NCBI GenBank assembly: GCA_947178505.1
Contig: CAMWYR010000007.1
Span: 1 to 64,000, forward strand
From: an uncultured Muribaculaceae bacterium
GTDB lineage: Bacteria > Bacteroidota > Bacteroidia > Bacteroidales > Muribaculaceae
DNA: 64,000 nucleotides
Direction of reading: 5' to 3'
Made by a program: the position numbers and the translations under genes. The notes beneath the pieces were generated by a model. The model saw nothing but the letters and a program-made list of their open reading frames with translations. It had not been told where the DNA came from and did no database searches. Numbering within the stretch: the first letter of the stretch is position 1; the number at the start of each line of letters is the position of its first letter. Positions 60,918-64,000 of this stretch are shown here, piece by piece.

Positions 60918-62792
60918 TTAAGCCTCAGCATCAAGAAGTGCGATTTTCTCCTCAAGTTCCTTTATGTCCTGCTTGATGCGCTTGATCTTGTTTTCCATTT
61001 CCTTAAGCATCGAGTTACCTGCCGACGACTTGATGCTGAAGAAGCCCATATTATTCTCGATCGTCTTGAGCTCATTGCGGCGAGCCTCACAGATTCTCTG
61101 CAGACGGTCGCGCTCACGCGATGCCTTCGAGCCGTCGGCCTTAAGTTCCGACACGCGGGCCTGGAAGTTGGCCATTCGGTTGCGGGCCTCGCGCTGATTA
61201 TAGGCGTCGTAAAGGGCGTCGCAGATCTCACGGTATTCGGCGTAGAGCTTATCCTTCATCTTGAAAGGCACGAACCCGGCATTCTGCCATTCGGCCTGAA
61301 GCTCCTTGATGCGGGGCATCACCTCTTTGCGATCGCCATCCTTTGGAAGCGCCTTGAGCTGCTCCATGATTGCGCGTTTCTTCTCGAGATTCTCCATCTC
61401 GGCACGGTGACGCTCCTTACCGGCGCGTTTGCGCTCGTCGAAGAAGTAGTTGCAGGCGGCCGTGAAACGCTGCCAGATCGCATCGCTTACCTTACGGGGC
61501 ACGCTGCCGATCGACTTCCACTCGGCCTGGAGCTTCACGATCTCATCGGTAGCCTTCTTGATATCATCAAGTTCCTTGAGTGCCTCGGCTTTCTCGCAAA
61601 GGAGGGTCTTCTTCTCAAGGTTGGTGTTGAGCTCATCCTTGGTCTTCTGGAAATAAGCTGTCTTAGCCTCGAAAAAGTCATCACAGGCCTTCCGGAAGCG
61701 GCTGTAGAGGGCATTGTTTGCCTTCTTGGAGGCGTAGCCATACTCCTTCCACTTCTTCTGAAGCTCGATGATCTTCTCAGTGGCCGTGTTCCAGTCGGCA
61801 AACGACTTGAACGCGTTGATATCAATCTTTTCGATTTCCTCACAGAGCGCGGTCTTTGCCTCCTCGTTGGCGAGTTCTGCGGCCTTGCGCTGTTCGAAAT
61901 AATCCTGATGGTTCTTATTGATTATCGTGGAAGCCTTCTTGAACTCATCCCAGAGAGTTTCGCGGATATCCTTAGCCACCGGACCAATGGCACGCCACTG
62001 ATCGTGAAGGCCCTGAAGCGCACGGAATGCAGCGATGGGGTCGGCGAGAGTCTCAAGCTTCACGGCCTCCTCAATGAGCGCACGCTTGGCCTCAAGGTTG
62101 CGCTTGAAATCGAAATCGCGGAGTTCCTTGTTGATCTTCAGATTATCGTAGAAGCGGTCTTCCACGTTCTGGAACTGCTTCCAGATTTCCGACTCAGCCG
62201 AGGGAGTCACTTCCTTAATTGCCTTAAAAGCCTGCTGGAGCTGCTGGAATTCGGGAAACTTAGTGTTGACATTATCGATATCTGCGGCAATCTCCTCCAT
62301 TCGAGTGAGAATCTCCTTCTGCTTCTCAAGATTGGCGGCGAGACGCTGCTCTTCAGCGGCGATGAATGCCGCACGGCGCTCCTTGAACTGCGCATAGAGC
62401 TCCTTGATCTCATTTTCCACCTCATCGGGGTCGGAAGCAAACTCGGCCGGATTATTTCCTACTTCAACAAAGGCAGTGAGAGCCTCCATATTCTCGCGGC
62501 TCTTAATGTTGAAGAAAGCCTGCTTGATGGAAGTCACCTCTCGATGCGCTTCCATTTTGTCGTTCTCGAGGATTTCTTTAAGGGTGTCGCGGAGCTGCTC
62601 CTTCGACATCGCGTTGAAACGGCGTGCGTTGGCTACCTTCTCATCTTCTTCAGCAGCCTCTGCAATCTCGAGGGCAGGAGATTCCTGCTCGGCGCAATTT
62701 TCGGAAACTTCAACTGCGCATTCGGCAGTCACGACGTTTTCAACGGGGGTTACAGCCTCCATTTCAGGAGCTGTTTTTTCAGACTCGTTCAT
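60918..62792 (-). CDS. DUF349-repeat protein
   Basis: A 624-residue, almost wholly helical, highly charged protein with at least five DUF349 repeats (for example ALQGLHDQWRAIGPVAKDIRETLWDEFKKA, KIIELQKKWKEYGYASKKANNALYSRFRKA; each about 70 residues). The first 70 residues are acidic and disordered. The C-terminal 60 form a coiled coil (KEMENKIKRIKQDIKELEEKIALLDAEA). The family is widespread in Bacteroidota, with unknown biochemical activity. Long helices and repeated Trp-containing units suggest a scaffold. Its strong Glu/Lys codon bias leaves a long antisense open frame that should be ignored. Confidence 0.88.
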   Translation of the reverse strand: MNESEKTAPEMEAVTPVENVVTAECAVEVSENCAEQESPALEIAEAAEEDEKVANARRFNAMSKEQLRDTLKEILENDKMEAHREVTSIKQAFFNIKSRENMEALTAFVEVGNNPAEFASDPDEVENEIKELYAQFKERRAAFIAAEEQRLAANLEKQKEILTRMEEIAADIDNVNTKFPEFQQLQQAFKAIKEVTPSAESEIWKQFQNVEDRFYDNLKINKELRDFDFKRNLEAKRALIEEAVKLETLADPIAAFRALQGLHDQWRAIGPVAKDIRETLWDEFKKASTIINKNHQDYFEQRKAAELANEEAKTALCEEIEKIDINAFKSFADWNTATEKIIELQKKWKEYGYASKKANNALYSRFRKACDDFFEAKTAYFQKTKDELNTNLEKKTLLCEKAEALKELDDIKKATDEIVKLQAEWKSIGSVPRKVSDAIWQRFTAACNYFFDERKRAGKERHRAEMENLEKKRAIMEQLKALPKDGDRKEVMPRIKELQAEWQNAGFVPFKMKDKLYAEYREICDALYDAYNQREARNRMANFQARVSELKADGSKASRERDRLQRICEARRNELKTIENNMGFFSIKSSAGNSMLKEMENKIKRIKQDIKELEEKIALLDAEA

Positions 62793-62891
62793 AGATTTGG
62801 GAGTGAGTTACAAATTCTCAATTGGGCTCTCCGGCCCGTCGCTGCAGGGCAGGGAGCGGTGATATCTTCTTAGGGGGCAACGGCCGGAATC

Positions 62892-63689
62892 TTATTCCTC
62901 CACCGTCATCTTTATTATGCGCACATCCTCCTTGGGACGGTCGGCGCGGCCGGTCTCGACGTTCTGGATCTTTTCGACCACATCCATACCCTCGATCACT
63001 TCGCCGAACACCGTGTACTGACCGTCGAGATGGGGCGTACCGCCCTCATTTATGTAGGCATCCTTGATTTCCCGGGGCATCGGCTCATCCTTGACGGCAG
63101 CCTCTGTCTCATCAGCGAGACGCTTGCGGAGACTTTCGAGGGCCTCACGGTCGCCGCTCTTCATCAGCGCGCGGATCTCATCCATGTGTTGCTTGGAAAG
63201 AACATTGAAATACTGCTGCTTGCGCTCGTGGTTGGCACGTTGCTCCATCATCTCGAGTGTGCGGGGTGACTGCTTCTCGCCGGTGACGATATAGAACTGC
63301 GAACCTGAACTACGGCGTTCGGGATTCACCTGGTCGCCGGTGCGGGCGGCCGCCAGCGCGCCGCGCTTATGATAATGCTTTGGATATTTGATCTCGGCCT
63401 CAAGCGTATATGCGGGATCGCCGCTGCCGAGCATCGTGGTGCTGTCGGCGGTCTTGGAATTGGGATCGCCTGTCTGCACCATAAAATCCTTGATTACGCG
63501 ATGAAAGAGCACACCGTCGTAATAGCCCTCGCGCGTGAGCTTGAGGAAGTTGTCGCGATGGACGGGCGTATCATCATATAATTTCACCTTGATGTCGCCG
63601 AGCGTTGTCTTGATATCGACGATCGGTTCGGCATGCGCACTTGAGATTGCCATAATTAAGAGTAAGAGTATTTTGATTGCCTTTCTCAT
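62892..63689 (-). CDS. Peptidylprolyl isomerase, cyclophilin type, exported
   Basis: A 265-residue periplasmic cyclophilin. The signal peptide is RKAIKILLLLIMAISSAHA. The core begins VDIKTTLGDIKVKLYDDTPVHRDNFLKL and holds FHRVIKDFMVQTGDPNS with the catalytic Arg-Phe segment, SSGSQFYIVTGEKQSP and TPHLDGQYTVFGEVIEGMDVV. An insertion of about 60 residues between the QFYI and TPHLDG motifs (ANHERKQQYFNVLSKQHMDEIRALMK) makes the protein longer than a minimal cyclophilin and is common in Bacteroidota homologues. It lies 99 bp upstream of the DUF349 gene. Confidence 0.92.
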   Translation of the reverse strand: MRKAIKILLLLIMAISSAHAEPIVDIKTTLGDIKVKLYDDTPVHRDNFLKLTREGYYDGVLFHRVIKDFMVQTGDPNSKTADSTTMLGSGDPAYTLEAEIKYPKHYHKRGALAAARTGDQVNPERRSSGSQFYIVTGEKQSPRTLEMMEQRANHERKQQYFNVLSKQHMDEIRALMKSGDREALESLRKRLADETEAAVKDEPMPREIKDAYINEGGTPHLDGQYTVFGEVIEGMDVVEKIQNVETGRADRPKEDVRIIKMTVEE

Positions 63690-63755
63690 TATTTCTCTGA
63701 AAAATTTTCGGGATATGTCATTATTCCGACACGTTACCGCTTAAGGGAATGCCGC

Positions 63756-64000
63756 TCAAAGCGGCGCCTCGGGATAGATGCGCTTGAAGATGCGCCGGAA
63801 GTTATTGTCCGACTCCTTCAGCTCCTCGGCATGGTCCATATAATCGCTTCCCCAGATAGCCTGAAGGAGCGAACCGATATACTTGCGTTCGCGATCTTTC
63901 TCAATTGCGCCTTCGATCAGGGGCGTGAGCCAGGGCTCGAAACGCTCGCGGTCGAGGGCGGCGAGATAGCGGGCGGCGCTGGCAAGAAACTGTCCGGAAG
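63756..64000 (-). CDS. Unrecognised protein, C-terminal part (runs off the window)
   Basis: An open minus-strand frame enters from the right edge and ends with TGA at 63758-63756. About 80 residues are visible: they contain QFLASAARYLAALDRERF, WLTPLIEGAIEKDRERKYIG, AIWGSDYMDHAEELKESDNN and end FKRIYPEAPL. The segment is helical and charged, with three tryptophans. I do not recognise the family. The start lies outside the window. Confidence 0.6.
   Translation of the reverse strand, partial: SGQFLASAARYLAALDRERFEPWLTPLIEGAIEKDRERKYIGSLLQAIWGSDYMDHAEELKESDNNFRRIFKRIYPEAPL

Noticed and set aside
60906..62873. A 655-codon plus-strand open frame opposite the DUF349 gene
   Set aside because: It mirrors the strong Glu/Lys codon bias of the DUF349 protein, whose GAG and AAG codons read as CTC and CTT on the other strand and so leave no stops. 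The translation is Leu-rich without family features, while the minus-strand protein has clear repeats.

Overview
The window looks like a chromosomal segment of a Bacteroidota gut commensal, most likely order Bacteroidales and perhaps family Muribaculaceae (the family is an inference from overall gene style). The grounds are: promoters of the Bacteroidota type (TTTG about 19-20 bp before TAnnTTTG) in front of several genes and all three tRNAs; a Rho factor with a very long disordered N-terminal insertion; TolC-MFP-RND operon order with a small PG0541-like protein at the end; secreted multi-domain proteins with choice-of-anchor J / cleaved-adhesin modules and T9SS-like C-termini; DUF4369-TlpA proteins; DUF4494; and a mostly housekeeping gene set. 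I see no prophage, transposon, CRISPR array, plasmid functions or rRNA.

Layout. 1-6.8 kb: a secreted alpha/beta hydrolase (minus), then rho behind a long leader, aroC, a YhcC-type radical SAM protein and a periplasmic TlpA-like thioredoxin. 6.8-14.7 kb: tRNA-His, then a TetR - TolC - membrane fusion protein - RND pump - PG0541-like operon with a likely TetR operator over its promoter, then tRNA-Leu and a hexapeptide acyltransferase. 14.8-21 kb, minus strand: thymidine kinase, a cysteine desulfidase-like protein, a lipoprotein thioredoxin, an acyl-CoA synthetase and a surface protein with a carboxypeptidase-like domain. 21-28.7 kb: a small membrane protein with an unusually strong Shine-Dalgarno, nth, pheS, a second TetR gene, fabG, recG and a DEFD-box RNA helicase. 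28.8-41.5 kb: pyruvate:ferredoxin oxidoreductase, two large paralogous secreted proteins bracketed by copies of the same 26-bp terminator hairpin, initiator tRNA and an RluA-type pseudouridine synthase.

41.6-46.2 kb, minus strand: DUF4494 protein, YggS, an FHS/FucP-type sugar MFS transporter and transketolase. 46.5-51.7 kb, plus: cydAB (cytochrome bd), two half-size chromate transporter proteins and folC. 51.8-64 kb, mostly minus: RNase E/G, a 29-residue basic AURKAIP1/COX24-like protein, YigZ, a DJ-1 protein, apbE (plus), then the run PPIase - DUF349 - Sel1 repeat - serB - patatin. The window ends inside an unrecognised minus-strand gene.

Functionally the segment mixes core information processing (rho, recG, nth, pheS, RNase E/G, helicase, three tRNAs), anaerobic and microaerobic energy metabolism (nifJ, cydAB, apbE flavinylation, transketolase), biosynthesis (aroC, serB, folC, fabG) and envelope functions (efflux pump, secreted adhesin-like proteins, patatin, thioredoxins). 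I did not find a clearly new multi-gene system. The best leads are regulatory and RNA-level: the rho leader, the perfect inverted repeats at the two TetR promoters, the duplicated GNRA-capped hairpin, a set of short GC hairpins between co-directional genes, and the tiny basic ribosome-associated-like protein.
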